From Vicia villosa (Eukaryota > Streptophyta > Magnoliopsida > Fabales > Fabaceae): a DNA stretch of 64,000 nt. Where the stretch lies: assembly GCF_029867415.1 (NCBI RefSeq), contig NW_026705791.1, positions 357,501 to 421,500 on the forward strand, written 5' to 3'. Under the pieces are notes generated by a model, which was not told the DNA's origin, searched no databases, and was given only the letters and a program-made list of their open reading frames with translations. Both the position numbers and the translations under genes were made by a program. Shown here one piece after another: positions 47,664-61,742 of the stretch; position 1 is the first letter of the stretch; each line of letters opens with the position of its first letter.

Positions 47664-50600
47664 TCATGTTGGAGATGCATGTGGTTCACTTGGGATGCAT
47701 GGTCTCCAAACTGTTTCATTCCCGACATCCATAAGCGCAATACCCTTTGCTGCTAAACCGGCCCTAACTTCATCACTCTTGGCAAAATCCTTATTAATCC
47801 TAGCTTGTCTTCTTTCTTCAATCAGACGTAGCACTTCGTCTTCGGTCAAATCGCCTCTCTTCAACGCCTTATCTTTCAACTGCTGCAGAACCTAATGAAC
47901 AAATCAAAATCATCAAAAGATTAGTCATTTCTAAAGACTATGCACGAAAGATGAAAGATAAGATCGTTTAAACAAATGTGTCACCTCGGCATAGGACAAA
48001 GACGATAATAATCCTAGTACACTCAAAACTTTATTTACTTCTTTCTCAACTTCCAATAGAGATTGAACCAATTGCAATTCTGCTGTTTTCTGCAAGACAA
48101 AATACACAGTATATTTCGGAAATTACCAACACGCATGTAAGAACCAGGCATACTAACACTGGCACCGAGTAAAATACCTCGAGCATCTTCAAAGAATAGT
48201 TCACGAATTTCAAGGCTTCTTGGAGAGCGCTGGTTAGTATTACCGGTGTCTGCAAATCATCCGACATTTTTGTTTGAAACTCGACATTTAACTTCTTAAT
48301 ACACTCCTTGGAAGCATCATCAATTTGAGACACTTTTTCTTTCTTCTCAGTATCCACTTGTAGAAACGGTGATAAAGCGCCTCTACAATCTTCAAGAGTC
48401 TAACGACCAAATAACAAAATCCTTGAAGTTAGTTAAGAAGAACATCATAAAGGCCAGAAACAATTTCTCTAGTGACATCAATAAAGCATTTAAATATTGT
48501 AACGAATTCGTAGCTTTCAATATTTAATGTAATAGATAAATTCAAATCATATTAGAATAGAATAGTATTGGACTTAATCCAGTAATGTAGTGTTGGGCTC
48601 TGGCCCACTAACCTTCTAAACAGAATTCAGTTAGAGTGTAACTGAATCTGTTGGGCCTTATCTTATTTAAGGAAAGCTGTAACCATTTCCAAAGAAATAA
48701 TCAGAATACGGGCAGAGTCGACGACACGGAATTTCTGAAACAGATTACTAAGAACTTCTCACCTGAAATATATAATAAACAGCATCAGACGAAGTCTCCA
48801 ATTGTGTGATGGAGTAATTTAGCGGAGATCTGTAATGAGCACTAATCAAGAAATGTCTCAAAGCAAGTGGATGGTAACGCTCGGTGATCTGCAAGAAACA
48901 AAATCAAAAGATATGAATAATGTTTCCTTTACAAGATCTACACCGTGTAAAATAAACCTATAAAAATCTGAAAATAAAGAAACTATTATAAAACATGAAA
49001 AGTGAACCAAAAAAAAGTTGATCAAGGCCTAACCTGCCGAATTGTGAAAAAATTGCCTAAGGATTTTGACATCTTATCGTTGTTATTAGTCACATGGCCG
49101 TTGTGCAACCAATAACTGATGCAACTCTCTTTGTCAACAGCGCAGCTTTGTGCAATCTCATTTTCATGATGAGGGAAGATCAAATCAATTCCACCTCCAT
49201 GAATATCAAATTTATGAGATAAATAACAAGCACTCATTGCACTGCATTCAATGTGCCATCCAGGCCTTCCAGGACCCCAAGGACTGTCCCAACTCGGCTC
49301 ACCTGGCTTAGCAGCCTGCAATCATTATTAAGAAATGAGACATAACAAATGTAACTGAAAACATGTTAAAAGAATTGGTAAGGAGGATTCAAGCACCTTC
49401 CACAATGCAAAATCAGCTGGGTGGCGCTTTCTTGAGTCAACAGCCACTCGTTCTCCCGCTCTGTTATATTCTAATTTTTGCCCTGACAACATGCCATAAT
49501 TTGGGAATTTTTCAACAGAATAAAAAACATCTCCTTCAACCACGTAAGCATAGTCATTGTGGATAATCTGCAGAGAATCTAATGATTAACCTCCGCACAA
49601 ATACTTAATTAATTCATTTGAACAAAAGGAAAACATACTATACTAGAACAAAAACAACTGACAGAAAATCTAACTAACATAAAACACTTCATGGAAAAGA
49701 AGTGATGGAATGTAACTAACTTAAAACATCATGCAAAACTGTCAACATTGGCATTCCATTACAAATTTGAAATGAAAGTGATGCAACAAAAAATATTTCC
49801 ACTTCAGCGAATTATTCCTCTAAAACGTAAGCAAAAGTCAGCAATCCAAGTAGCTGAGTTAAACCTGAGTTATCATGTCCTTAATCTCAGCAATATGGTC
49901 AGACACGCGAGGCTCCTTAGATGGTCTCTCACACAGGAGATCAGACATATCAACATTATATTCATCGCAAAAGCGGTTGCTTAATGCCAAAGGATCCTCA
50001 CCAGTCTCGTTTGCTCGCTTAATTATCTGCAGCAATGTTGATATTAGCAATTTTCAGTAAGCACAAAATAATCATATTAGAAACTCAGGTAAAATAGCAC
50101 CAAATCAGCATCAATGTTTCAAGGACAAATGAAGTACAATATGTAACATTAATTGACAGATGAGTGTATTAAGCAGGAACACTGACATTGCTATGAATTG
50201 GCTCCTTGTTCAAATTAAAGTTCAAAAGAATCACCTAAGTCTGAAGTACATAATAGTAATAATAATATGATGAAGAAGATCTCAATAACAACAACAAAAC
50301 AAAAACAACAAAAACAGCTCAAGAGAAAAAGAAGCCACTAAATTGAACTCTAGCATTTGAACAAATATCACAAAGGATGAAAAAAGTTCTAGCATATAAG
50401 AGACGAAACCTCACAGCATTTCCAAATTTAATTGATAATATGAAAACATTGGGAGCGAAAACAAAAAGTTTTGAGAGCAGCTGAAAACCCTATGAAATTC
50501 AATCATCCATCGAGCATTTCGGAAAAAATTCAACCAATCCGGTTGTCAAAGATCACAAGATTGGACGACAATTGGATTAAAGATCCAAATTTCCACATAT

Positions 50601-51102
50601 CCTAATTTTTCACCTTGTCATCAACATCTGTGAAATTCCGCACGTATGTCACCTCATATCCCAAATGTTTAAGGTACCTGCATGTGTTCATGTTAAGCAC
50701 AAATATCTAGTATAAAATAAGTAAAAATAAAAAAGGGGAAATAGTGTAACAACAATAACAAAATAACAAAATTAAATAATAGTATCAGGACAAAAAGCCT
50801 CAACCCGAATTCTTCCTGTAGTTGAAAAATCAACACTGGATCAAGCAGATCTAGCAAAACCCGAAATAGGATACACTTTAAAGATTGAAACGTTGCAAAG
50901 GAAAAAAGAAAGAGATTGGGTAATGATACCTGTATAGGATATCAAAAGAAACGGAGGCACGTGCATGACCGAGATGACTGTAGTCATAGGCGGTAATTCC
51001 ACAGACATACATGGAAACCTTGCCTGGCTCTTTCGTGGCGAAGATCTCCTTCTCATTGGTCATGGTATTGTAAATCCTCAACTCAACTCGTTCCTCTGCC
51101 AT
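47664..51102 (-). CDS. Cysteinyl-tRNA synthetase (class I, probably cytosolic)
   Basis: Nine exons on the minus strand: 51102-50930, 50677-50614, 50026-49865, 49567-49397, 49315-49034, 48888-48763, 48399-48178, 48089-47985, 47891-47664. Together they encode 510 residues. It charges tRNA-Cys with cysteine. Motifs seen: RIYNTMT..KE.F near the N-terminus, [18 protein letters not shown] with the zinc-binding Cys and the HIGH-type HLGH signature, [32 protein letters not shown] with zinc-ligand residues, and KMSKSLGN. The C-terminal helical region and a short basic [13 protein letters not shown] domain complete it. The start has no organelle targeting extension, which favours the cytosol. A GTG six bases upstream is not needed. 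All splice junctions fit GT-AG and keep frame. Confidence 0.95.
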
Positions 51103-52335
51103 GGCCACTGTCTAATGAAATCCCTTCCCTAAAAAAACCAAACTTTTAAGTGCCCTAAAACGAAAGGTTTGAATTTCAAATTACTGCCACAACCACAAAC
51201 ACGATATGGCAAACAAATCATAAGGCACCAACGCACTCTCCTTCCTTTCTTACCTTATATGTGAAAGACAGAAAACCCTTAGCAGCAAACTACCCCAAAT
51301 CCAGCAAATTGTTAACAATTTCAAAAAGAATCTGCATCAAATCAAACCACAAAATTACAATGCCACTCCCAATAATTCTTAGCTTAGTCAAATAAAGACG
51401 AGAACGATCACTGACAGTTAAATTAGGGTTAGGATTTGGAGTAGCGCTCGCTGCTTATAATCAGAAAAATCAATATGCAAATCGCGGGAAACAGAAAATT
51501 AATGTGGGTAGCATTAATATATATACGTTTCTAGTTGTGTTCTCGAGCCGGACCGGGTCCTTTTACGCGTATAAACCCGGTTCGTGTCACCTCATGTTAA
51601 AAAATATTAATATAAGGTGGATTCTTAAGCAAAAATATTTTATTTATTTTTATTAATAAAAATATTATATTTATTATAAGGATTTAAAATATTCATTGTT
51701 TTGCCAAAATATATATTTATGGAAAAAAAATATGCACCGAACCAATCAAATCCTACTTTTAATAGCAACCACGTTGATTTGGCTTTGGCTAATATGCATA
51801 AGGATTTTCCTTATGCACCATGCATAAGCCTACATAAGTCATTGGATCATGTTTTTAACCCAGTATTGAGTATTGAGTATTGAGTATTGAGCGGTGAGTA
51901 TTAAGTATTGAGTAATAACAATTGATGTCTAGAATTTGATCCAATGATCCAAGGATCCATAATAATCTATGCACGGTGCATAGATTTTTATCTATGCACG
52001 GTAACTGCACCCGTTGATTTATGCAGGTCTATATTGATTCACATCCCTATTTTGTTGACTTTATTTTTTGAAAAATAAAATATATAATTAACAAAATATA
52101 TATAAAAATAATAAAAATAATCTTATTTAAATTCAAGACAATAAGAGCTTTATAAATAAAATTTGAGTTGTTTGATAATATTTATAATTTTTCAATTTTA
52201 CAAATAATTTAAACTAATAACCGTTTCATATATATTTATGAAAATATTTTCTTTGTCCAAATTTAATATAATGTTTGATGTAAAATATTTATGAGTAAAA
52301 GTACTGCTTTTAATTCATATTTTTAAAAATAATAA

Positions 52336-52371
<36 letters not shown>

Positions 52372-53549
52372 CACAAAAATGGATTCAAATTAAACTAAAA
52401 TACTACTATATTATTATATTACTAAAAGATATTAAATATTTTATAAAATATTTAGCAATATAAATAATATTATGATATGAATAATTTTAGCAAACAAAAT
52501 TAACAAATTTTATAATCCTTCATCCTAGTTTAATAATGCACAATAATTACGATAATTAATATTGACACGTGAATGAATAATTTTTTAAATTAGATAAAAT
52601 AAAGTAATAAGAGAAGAATTATAAAAATATATCTTGGTGAGAAGAACTAAAAAATAATTTATAATAATATAATAATATAAATAGTGGTAATTGAGATTCG
52701 AAGATATATAGATAGGTACAAGTAAATGTTCTAAAAAAAAGTTATAAAATTACTTTCTAACTGTTCTAGTAGACTTTAAAAGTTTCTTAAGTTATATTTT
52801 TATTTTAATTAAAAAAAACTTTTTTATAAGGAATTTTTTTAAATATTGTTTGACTCTATTTTTCCTTTTAAGTATAAGATAAAACAACTTAAAGTTCGGC
52901 CCAATAATACTAGGAATTTGCGTACATAAATATTTTATCTAAATTCGAACACAATAAATAATAATAGCTTCTGCTTTTATTTTCATAAAAGGCAATGTAA
53001 ATTAGCAAAATATAGTTAATATATGAACAATTTGCGTAGGCCAATGTAGTATCCATTTAGACTTTAACTTAGTTGTGATGCACGTCACAAATTAGAAACA
53101 GATATCGTATTTTATACTGTCATCCAATAAAAAAATTATAAATATGCCATATTATTAAAATTCTTTTAAATAAAAAAATAATTTAATTGGAATTCTTAAA
53201 ATTGATAATTTAAAAAAAAATTGTATATAAAAATAAATTAATTTAAATAATTAAATACAATTATAAATTTAATAAGAAATTGGGAGGAAACCTTGTATTT
53301 TGTTTTAATATATTAAAGATTATTTTATTTTCATCTTTTTCAATATCACCTATCTAATTGTGTCAACAACAAAAAAATCATCTGTCTAGTTTAAATTTTA
53401 TATTCAAAAAAATTTCCTCTTTTAATCTATACCGTTAAAGGAGTTTGGATAAAATAAAATAGTGAAAATATGTTGAAATAAAAAAACAAAATATCTGGAT
53501 TATATTATCCAACCAAAACACTCTCTCTGCTGAAGTTGATTTCATTGCC
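51103..53549. other. Intergenic region between divergent genes
   Basis: Contains the promoters of the cysteinyl-tRNA synthetase (minus) and trigger factor (plus). A TATTGAG short tandem array lies at about 51866-51910, a GCACGGTGCATAGAT/ATCTATGCACGG inverted-repeat word near 51965-52000, and a small (TA)n at 52342-52370. No coding region. Confidence 0.5.
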
Positions 53550-56500
53550 ATGGAGCTCTGTACTCGAACCTTAACAAATTCTCTCCTTTTCAACCCTTCT
53601 TTCTCTCTTTCTTCAAATTCTCTTCTTCTTCGTTTCAACACTTCTCTTAAACCCTTCAAATTCAACCTCTCATCTTTCACTTCTCACATTCAACAACCCT
53701 CTCTCCATCATCACACTTCTTCCCCTTTCACTGTCTCAGCTTCTTCCTCCTCTTCATCTTCTTCAACCTCAGTTGACTTCGAAAGAGACCGTCTTCCTGC
53801 TGAATTGAAGGTCACACAAACAGAGGAAGCTAATTCCAGAGTATGTGTAAATGTAAACTTTTTCAACTATCATTATTTAACTGCAAATGAATATAAATAT
53901 ATATTTCTGCATATTCTGCAGGTTAGATTGCATGTGGAGGTGCCACCATTGGTGTGCAAGGAATGTTACGAAATGGTTCTAGTTGAGTTTAGGAAGCAGG
54001 CAAAGGTGTTATTGGTTTATGCTTACTTTATGTTTACACAATCATATAATATATCTTACCATTATTACCCTACACAAGTTTACTATTTCACCATCTTTTC
54101 ACAAGTTATAGTAGTATGATCTAATTTAAAATTGTTTTATATAATCAGGTACCTGGATTTCGTCATGGATCCGAGGTCCCGGAAAATCTTCTCGTTGGTT
54201 ATGTGGGGAGAAGAAATGTTCGAAAGGCTACAATTGAAGCTATATTGAGGACCACACTTTCACATGCTGTATCATCGGTATGTTGCAATCTGGTTCCGGT
54301 TTTTCTTGTTTTTGTGATGTCCATACATTATCTAGTAATGTTAGCCTTTTTAGACAATTTTGGGTTCAGAGTGCTTTTTTGCGATTATACCCGGGAATGA
54401 TTCCTTGATATTCGTTGAGAAACTGCTACCTAACAGCCATATTCATCATATTATTCTGATCTCACACTTGAACATCTCATAATCGATGTTGTTTTATAGG
54501 TTACTGGAAGGGCTTTGCAGGATTCTGTAGGTATAGTCACTAAATTTTCTGAGATGGAGGAAACATATTCTTCTCTCGGATTTCTTAGGTAATGTATATG
54601 TTACGGTTTGAAATGCATTTTCTATGACACTCATTTCTTCCCCCTTTTCTAAGTCTGCTATACCAAAAGTACCTTCTTTCATAAAATCAAAGAAAAAGAA
54701 GGTTTCTAGAAAGAATGCTCTTATTATCAGCCGATTACTTCTGCATGCAGATTATCTTTGTTAGTCTCACTTATTTCATATTTCCAGATACGAAGTCATG
54801 GTTGATGTTGCACCAGAAATTAAATGGATTTCTGATGATGCATACAAAAATGTGAAGGTTGTTGTTGAGATAGACAGTGATATAGATGCTCACATAGCAT
54901 CTGAACGAGAATTTAAAAGGCGTTACAAGTCTACCGGTGTACTGAAAGTTGTTACTGATAGAGGGCTACAGGTGATTGAATTTAATTTGCATTAGTCAAC
55001 TAACAGAAAGTTGTTTTCTGTTACTTTTTTATCGTGATTACTTTCTAAAATTTCATTTCAAACCTTAAAGAGTCATTTTATTCGGAACGTTTTGAAGTTC
55101 TACCAAACAAAAGTTCAGAACCTATCCATGTTTCCTCATGTATGTTTTGTATTTAGTTGCTGGCTCGAAGAAAAATGTTTTTCCGCATGAATCCCATTTC
55201 CTTTTTTACGTATGTAATTTTATGCCATCTTGATAGTGTATGAGTAGATATCACATTGGCTAGCTGAAATTTTCCAGTTGCTACAAGATACCTTTTTCGT
55301 GTTTCAGGTTGGTGATGTTGCTGTACTTGACATCTCAGCAACAACCATTGATAAGGATGAAACAAATATCAAAAGTATTCCGTCAGCTGAAACTAAAGGT
55401 CTGGTGATGTGCTTGAAATATGTTGATTAACTGATTTGTGACAGCAGTTCTTTTGAAGTGATATATCATGATCTTTTTTTCATTAAACCTTATACTACGT
55501 ATGCAGGATATAATTTCGATACCGAGGATGGTAACCTATTAGTACCGGGTTTCCTTGATTCTATTATTGGAATTAGCCGAGGGGAAACAAAGTCATTTCC
55601 CCTTGTTTTTCCAGAAACTTGGAAGCAAGAAAATCTCCAGGGTGTCCATGCTCAGTTTACAGTAAGTTTCTAACGCCGAATCAAAATATTAATTGTTTTA
55701 GGAACACAAGCCGGCATAGTAGTTTTTTCGTTTGGCTATATAGTTTGTGGATGTTTGTTATCGTATTATTTTCTTGTACCTTTAAAGTGTATGTATGAGC
55801 GCTTGCGTGACAATTATTCTTCAACGCATCAACTAATTAAGCTTCTCTTTCATTTCTAACAGGTTGTGTGCACAGAACTTTTTTACAGAGATTTACCAGA
55901 GCTGAATGATTCTATTGCTGATAAACTTATCTCTGGCTGCACCACAGTGGAACAGGTAGTTTTCTCCCTCAAGTGCAATTATCATTGTAAAGTGTAAGCT
56001 AAAAAATTGTATTGTTTGAATTGAGATTAAAATTCTCCAACATGAATTTCCAGGTTAAGGAATTACTGTTACAGAGATGTCAAGAGATAGAACAAACAGC
56101 TAGGGAACAAGCAACTGATAATGCTATATTAGAACAGATTTCTAAGGTAACATTACATCATTAAGTAACATTATTAGATTGAATCTGTCTTGTCTTCTAG
56201 ATTAGAATGTACCTTGCAACATCTTTTCATTATGTGTGCTTCTTTTATAATTTTAGGGATATATTCGTATAATTTCTGCAACTTTGTTAGATTAGTCAAT
56301 TTCTGTAATTTTTTCGCTTAATATTCATATTGTCATTTCAGATGGTAGAAGTTGATATACCTCGATCCTTGTTTGAGGAACAAGGTAGACAGTTTTATGG
56401 AGCCAACCTATTAGAAATGCAGGTATTGATTCAAGTAGCAACATTTTTGGGCCAATCAGGAAACTTCGATAGTTCGACTAAAGCAATTTTTGCATCAGTT

Positions 56501-57362
56501 TATGATTTGAAATGAGAAAAGGAAAAAGAAAACTTTCTCGGGTGAGCATATACATTTAATTACTAGTTCTTATTTGGAAAATTGTAATGATGCAGACAAA
56601 AGTAAAACTAACTGAGCAGCAGCTGGCTTCTCTATCAAGTCCAAAGGCTGTGAACGAGTATCTTGAGCATCATAAGGAAAATATAACAAATTTGATCAAA
56701 CAGAGCCTGGCAGTAGGTGACATATATAGGCGTGAAAATATGGAGGTATGCATGTCGGATTAAGATATGTTTTATAGAAATATTTACTAGGTTCAACTTT
56801 GTCAAAATATGTTATAAGTGTATTTAGCAAAATATTTGGCTTATTAGACTGATTTGTGGCTATATGTTCTCTAGATCCCTATTGAAGACATCGTCAAAGA
56901 GGTTGAGAATTCTGTTGCTGAATTCAAACGTTCACAACAAGAGTATGATGAGGAACGAGTAAAGGATCAGGTTTGCATTTTACTTTTTTAATTTGCTCCC
57001 GGTTATTTTGTTTTATTAGTTTTTTGTTTCGACTTCTTATTCATTGCATTTATGCATATTCAAATTAATTTTATTATGAACGGTCTTTAAAATGAATCTC
57101 CGTAGGGATAAACACTTCCAACTTGCATGTTAGGTTGATTAACAAAAGTAAGTGCATTATGCAGACAGTGGTAGATTTAGGTTAGGTTGCATTTTTCATT
57201 TTCAAAAAGGAAATTTGTGTTTTGAAATTCTTTCTTTCCTAATTTAAAGATTGATTGATATCTTCTGTACAAATTTTCCTGAAGGTTCAAGAAATACTAG
57301 AAGGAGCTAAGGTGCTTGAATGGTTGAGAGAAAATGCAGACATTCAGTATATAACAATATGA
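53550..57362 (+). CDS. TIG: Chloroplast trigger factor-type chaperone
   Basis: Thirteen exons encode 537 residues: 53550-53840, 53922-54005, 54149-54277, 54500-54588, 54788-54971, 55308-55398, 55507-55661, 55863-55955, 56054-56146, 56342-56422, 56596-56745, 56875-56970, 57285-57362. The first 75 or so residues are Ser/Leu-rich with few acidic residues, a typical chloroplast transit peptide (…TVSASSSSSS). Next comes the ribosome-binding domain with the signature VPGFRHGSEVP (bacterial GFRxGxxP), a FKBP-like domain (VGDVAVLDISA ... LVPGFLDSIIGISRGETKSF) and the helical C-terminal chaperone arms (VKELLLQRCQEIEQTAREQ, LTEQQLASL..., ending LEWLRENADIQYITI). It should assist folding of nascent proteins on plastid ribosomes. 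All junctions keep frame. Convergent with the CDP-DAG synthase gene. Confidence 0.93.
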
Positions 57363-57886
57363 GAGGCGGGCACCAGCCAAAACGAATTAGGAAAGTGAAA
57401 TTGCGGATCCATTTAAAAGAGTCTTCTTTCGGCTGATGTAAGTTACGAGGAAATAAACTATTCTTGATTGAATTTTGTAGAAAGAACTAAAGAATAAAAT
57501 TATGTGTTACTACTGATGATAAATCTTTTCCATTGAAAGTAGAAAGCAATAACAAAAAACAGTAGCAAATAGTACAGTAAGTCCTACAAAGAGCTGCATC
57601 TCCACCCTTTCCATGCTAGAAAGAAATTTCATAATCTATTTAAAACTCAGTTCTTTCCAACAGCTTTGAAAAACACCGATATATTACTCGTTTCATGTAT
57701 GCTTAAAATGTCAATGTCAATCCCGAAAGGGAAATAAGCAATGTGATATTCAAGGATCTCTGTACTCACTACTAAATATACTCAGCAGTTTTAAAAGAGT
57801 GGCCTCAGAAAGATTCTTTATCAATCTCCACCATTTGTACACCAATTGATGCATGCTTGATAGAATGTACATAGTGATTGTTATGT
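57363..57886. other. Tail-to-tail 3' flanks
   Basis: 524 bp between two convergent stop codons; holds both 3' UTRs and nothing else recognised. Confidence 0.6.
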
Positions 57887-60398
57887 CTAGATTAGTTGTC
57901 TTTCTTGTAATATCTGTCCAAGTTTTGTGTAAAGAGCTAGCTGGTCCTCAAAACCAAGGTCCCTCATTATCTACAAGATAAATATAAAATGAAATGATTA
58001 TTGGCCTATGTAGCACTGACACTTACGATTAAAAGTGTGTCTGGTGTCCGATACATGTAATTTTCGCTCAAGTTCTTCCATTTTAAAAATAGTTCGAGTG
58101 TCAATGTGTCAGTGTCTGTGTGAGTGTTTCATAAATCACGACAAAACATTTAACTTGTTTGGTCTCTAGGAAATGTCCTGAGTGAAACATACCCTTCTGT
58201 TTGACCTATATCTATGCAATATGGAACTGAAAGAAAAAGTAACAGATGGAAACAAAATCTTCACATTTTCACATGATTGAAAACTATAGAATAAATTGCT
58301 TAAACAAACAAGCTCACCTGCTCCAAAAGCACATCAATGGAATAGTCATGGGGGACAACAAATGACTGGTGGTAAATGTAAACAAAAACAGCCATCACCA
58401 TCTGGAAACGATGAATAACACATTATAAAACACAACAGTCAGTCACAACAACAGCACAAAATCTTGTATATTGCATGTATCATACTCATAGCAAGAAATT
58501 GAAGGTTCTTTTTTATGAACATGTTCTAAGCATTGAAATGAAGGTGTCACAATGACCTGAAAAATAAATATATCTATGTGCAAACCTGGCAGTCCATTCT
58601 GTCAGTAAATCCACCATGTCCAGGTATACTGTCACCAAAGTCCTGGATTCGTTGGAAGAGATTAATAATACATGGCTCAAAATAAACCCTACTGTAAAGA
58701 TCAAGAGCTTACCTTGATTTTAAAAGCTCTTTTGAAACCGCTAGCAAAGAATCCTCCGAACGGTGCGATGATGGACGCAAATAGTCCTAGCCATAAGGCA
58801 TGCCACTGTACTGGCAAAACTGCTATTTCTTTCTCAGGTATCTATAAAATGTTGCAGAATGAAAAAAAATTATCTTTAAAGTCATGAAGTTATTATAAAC
58901 ATTGAAATATGAATGCTAATCACATCAACATAAAGATTCCTCACTTACCCCATGAGGAACAAGTCCTGGCATTGGAATGTAATCTGGCTTAAAAATTGTA
59001 TCAGGGTCACACTCAAGCCAACCAGTTGATAAATCCTGAATTTATTGCACCAAACGATCAACAAACAAACATGTCTCTTAATCTAACATGACTCCACTTA
59101 ACCAAGATTCTTACCTTCCTCGGACATGTTAGCCACTGAAACCGACCCAAAAAGTTGGCAAACTGCACAAACAATGCTAAATCAGTTACTTACAAGTCTG
59201 TTATTGCAATTTCCTATCAAACAGTTTCCTTTACTAATCGATTCTCACCGTAAATGCAGCAATCATAGTCGCAACAGACGCTCCAATAAAACCTTCCCAT
59301 GTTTTCTTCGGAGACAACTTGATTAAAGGTGTCTTCCCGAAGAAGAAACCAAAGAAATACGCAGCAACATCATTCATAGCAATAAGAAGTGCAGGGAAAA
59401 GAAACCTTCAATACAATAGTAACATGTTATGAAAACATGAAGAAAGAACAAAGTTAACAGTAAAAGAACAAATTAGTATGTATCAGAAGTAACATTACCA
59501 GAAAATTCCTTGAAATATATTAGCTACCATGAATGCAGACTGTGTAAACACAATGATAAGTATCATATGTGTCCATGCATACTGTCCAAATTGATACTTG
59601 TAGTATCTCTTCTTTAATGAAAGAATAAACCATACAAAACCTGAAATCAGAAATCATACATGAAAATATTTACTCATAAATCAATTTATCATAGAACAAA
59701 ACAAAAACCAGACACTAGTACTAACCTGCAATATATAAGAAGTAACAGATAACCATTTGATACTTGATGAGTTTACTGACAAGTCTATAGAAAAATTTAT
59801 CTGATGTGACAGTATTCACAAGGTGCTGACTGAGGATACGGCCGTATACGTATAGCATCGCCGTGAAGAAAAAATGCCTGGAAAATTCGTTGTGTTCATA
59901 ATCTAATCTTCTTTTTTTTCCCCGCAAATTAAACATCACAAATGAACTAAATTTGGAATTGTAATGCCGTGCTTACCAGTTCAAGAGCTTAAACTTCGGG
60001 AGACGCTTATCTTGATTCGCTATTCTCAGTAGATTGAAGAGCTCGCTAGCCATAAAAATTTGGATAACAACCATCATTGCCCAGATGTAAAGATGACCCA
60101 TGTATATGATAAGTGCGACAGATGCTAGCATCCATAGAGACGAATACGCGCGAATCCACATTGATTTGTATTTATATTTATCGTTCGCAAGTAAAAGGAT
60201 TCCATTTGATTTGTTTATATCAGGAAGAATCTGATAAAAAAAAAAATAAAAAGAAGAAACCGAATCATCAAAAAACGAGTTATTATTAATATATTCGGTA
60301 TATGGATCATATAAACGAACCTCATTTAAACGTCTTCTTTGTCGAAAATTTGGAGTTTTCGGCGAAGTACATGTATGATCCGCATTGGAATCTTTCAT
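57887..60398 (-). CDS. CDS1: Phosphatidate cytidylyltransferase (CDP-diacylglycerol synthase)
   Basis: Eleven exons on the minus strand: 60398-60321, 60230-59977, 59877-59726, 59640-59499, 59405-59249, 59162-59115, 59035-58949, 58841-58713, 58642-58586, 58401-58318, 57970-57887. They encode 423 residues, matching the eukaryotic-type plant enzymes. It makes CDP-diacylglycerol from phosphatidate and CTP for phosphatidylinositol and phosphatidylglycerol synthesis, in the ER. Features: a hydrophilic Arg-rich N-terminus, several transmembrane helices ([20 protein letters not shown], and more), [15 protein letters not shown], and near the end the family signature [28 protein letters not shown] with the conserved Asp residues. 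The first intron is only 90 bp, has no stop in frame and could be retained. Confidence 0.95.
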
Positions 60399-60800
60399 TG
60401 TTGAAGAGATGGGGTATAGTTGAATTTTCTCCCTGTGCTCAAAAAGAAATCAAATGGATCTTAATGTAAAAAAGGTTATACATAGTTGGAGAAATTGGTA
60501 GCTGGTTAGGAGAATGTAGAGATGGAAAATGAGAAAAATGATGAATGAAGGTTGAAGATGAGGTTGTGTAATTGGATGCTATGTTTGAGGAAAAGTAACG
60601 AGAATAACAGAAAACATACATGATGAGAGATAGACAAGTAACTACGAGAGTTACGTTAAAGTTTTCATTGACCAATCAATGCCCCTCACTTCACTCAAAC
60701 TTTAATAATCATATATACTTGTTCTACTTAATGTCTATTTGGATGTCTTAAAAAAATTAATATTAATAAGCTTTTTGATTATGTCTTAAGATCTAATTTT
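60399..60800. other. Promoter and 5' UTR region of the CDP-DAG synthase gene
   Basis: Non-coding. Contains a small hairpin word GTAACTACGAGAGTTAC near 60637-60653 which recurs at about 62311-62327. Confidence 0.45.
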
Positions 60801-61740
60801 ATTTTAATATTCTATTCAATTTACTAATTATGAAATCTTTATTAATAGATTTTCTTATAGTTTTTTTTGGTCTTTCTCTACCTTTAATTGTTTCACTCCT
60901 TTTTATCTGATATACTCTCTTTACAACAAAATTTATTGTTTTTCTCTCTACATGTCCAAACTACTTAAGCCTATTTTTCACAATTTTTTCTACTTTAAGT
61001 GTTATCCCAATATTCTCTTGAATAATGTCATTTATAATTTTATTTTGTCTAGTATTACTACACATCCAAGATAATATCCTCATCTCTTATACACTTATTT
61101 TATTTTCATGCTGATTTTTAACCGTCCAACATCTTGTCTTATATAACATCGTAGGTCTTACCACTATCTAATAAAAAATTTCCTTCAACTTCAGTGGTAC
61201 TTTTGTGTCAAAAAAAAATCTTGAAGCCCTCCTTCACCCAACTTGAATTTGATGGTTTGCACCTCATTATATTTTCTATCGTTTTATATTATATATTCAA
61301 AATATTTAAACCTTGGACTTGCAAGATGATACATGCTTCAACTTTCTCCTATAGATTAGAATTGCTTCTTTTTTGCTAAATTTACATATCATATAGTTTG
61401 TCTTACTTCTGTTTAGAAGAAACTCATGTATTTCTAAGACTCGTCTCTAAATCTTCAACATCTCAGTTAAATCCTCTTTCGACTCTCTAAAAAGGAATAT
61501 ATTATCTGCAAAATTTAAATAAAAAGGTAGAGGTTTAGGAATGAACCTTTGATGAAATTATATTGTAATGGAGAAATGGACAGTCCCTCCACTATGTATT
61601 TGTATACTAGTCGATATCCCTTCATATATATTTTAGATAGTTTGAATATAAGCAATTTTAACTATTTTTTCTCTAGAACTTTTTATAAAATTTTGAATAG
61701 CTCAAATAAAGTTGTTTCTATTAAATTGTGTTAAATCATT
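60801..61740 (-). pseudogene. RTE-type LINE reverse transcriptase, 3' part, decayed
   Basis: Minus-strand fragments in order: FADNIFLFRESKEDLTEML (degenerate FADD box), RRVLEIHEFLLNRSKTNYM, MRILSWMCSNTRQNKIINDII, then ENIGITLKVEKIVKNRLKFGHVERK-like and a GREKPKKT tail. This is the standard C-terminal run of plant RTE LINE ORFs ('RMLRWM.G.TR...NE.I', 'RWFGHV.RR', 'GRGRPKKT'). Stops occur throughout. Confidence 0.75.
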
Positions 61741-61742
61741 AA

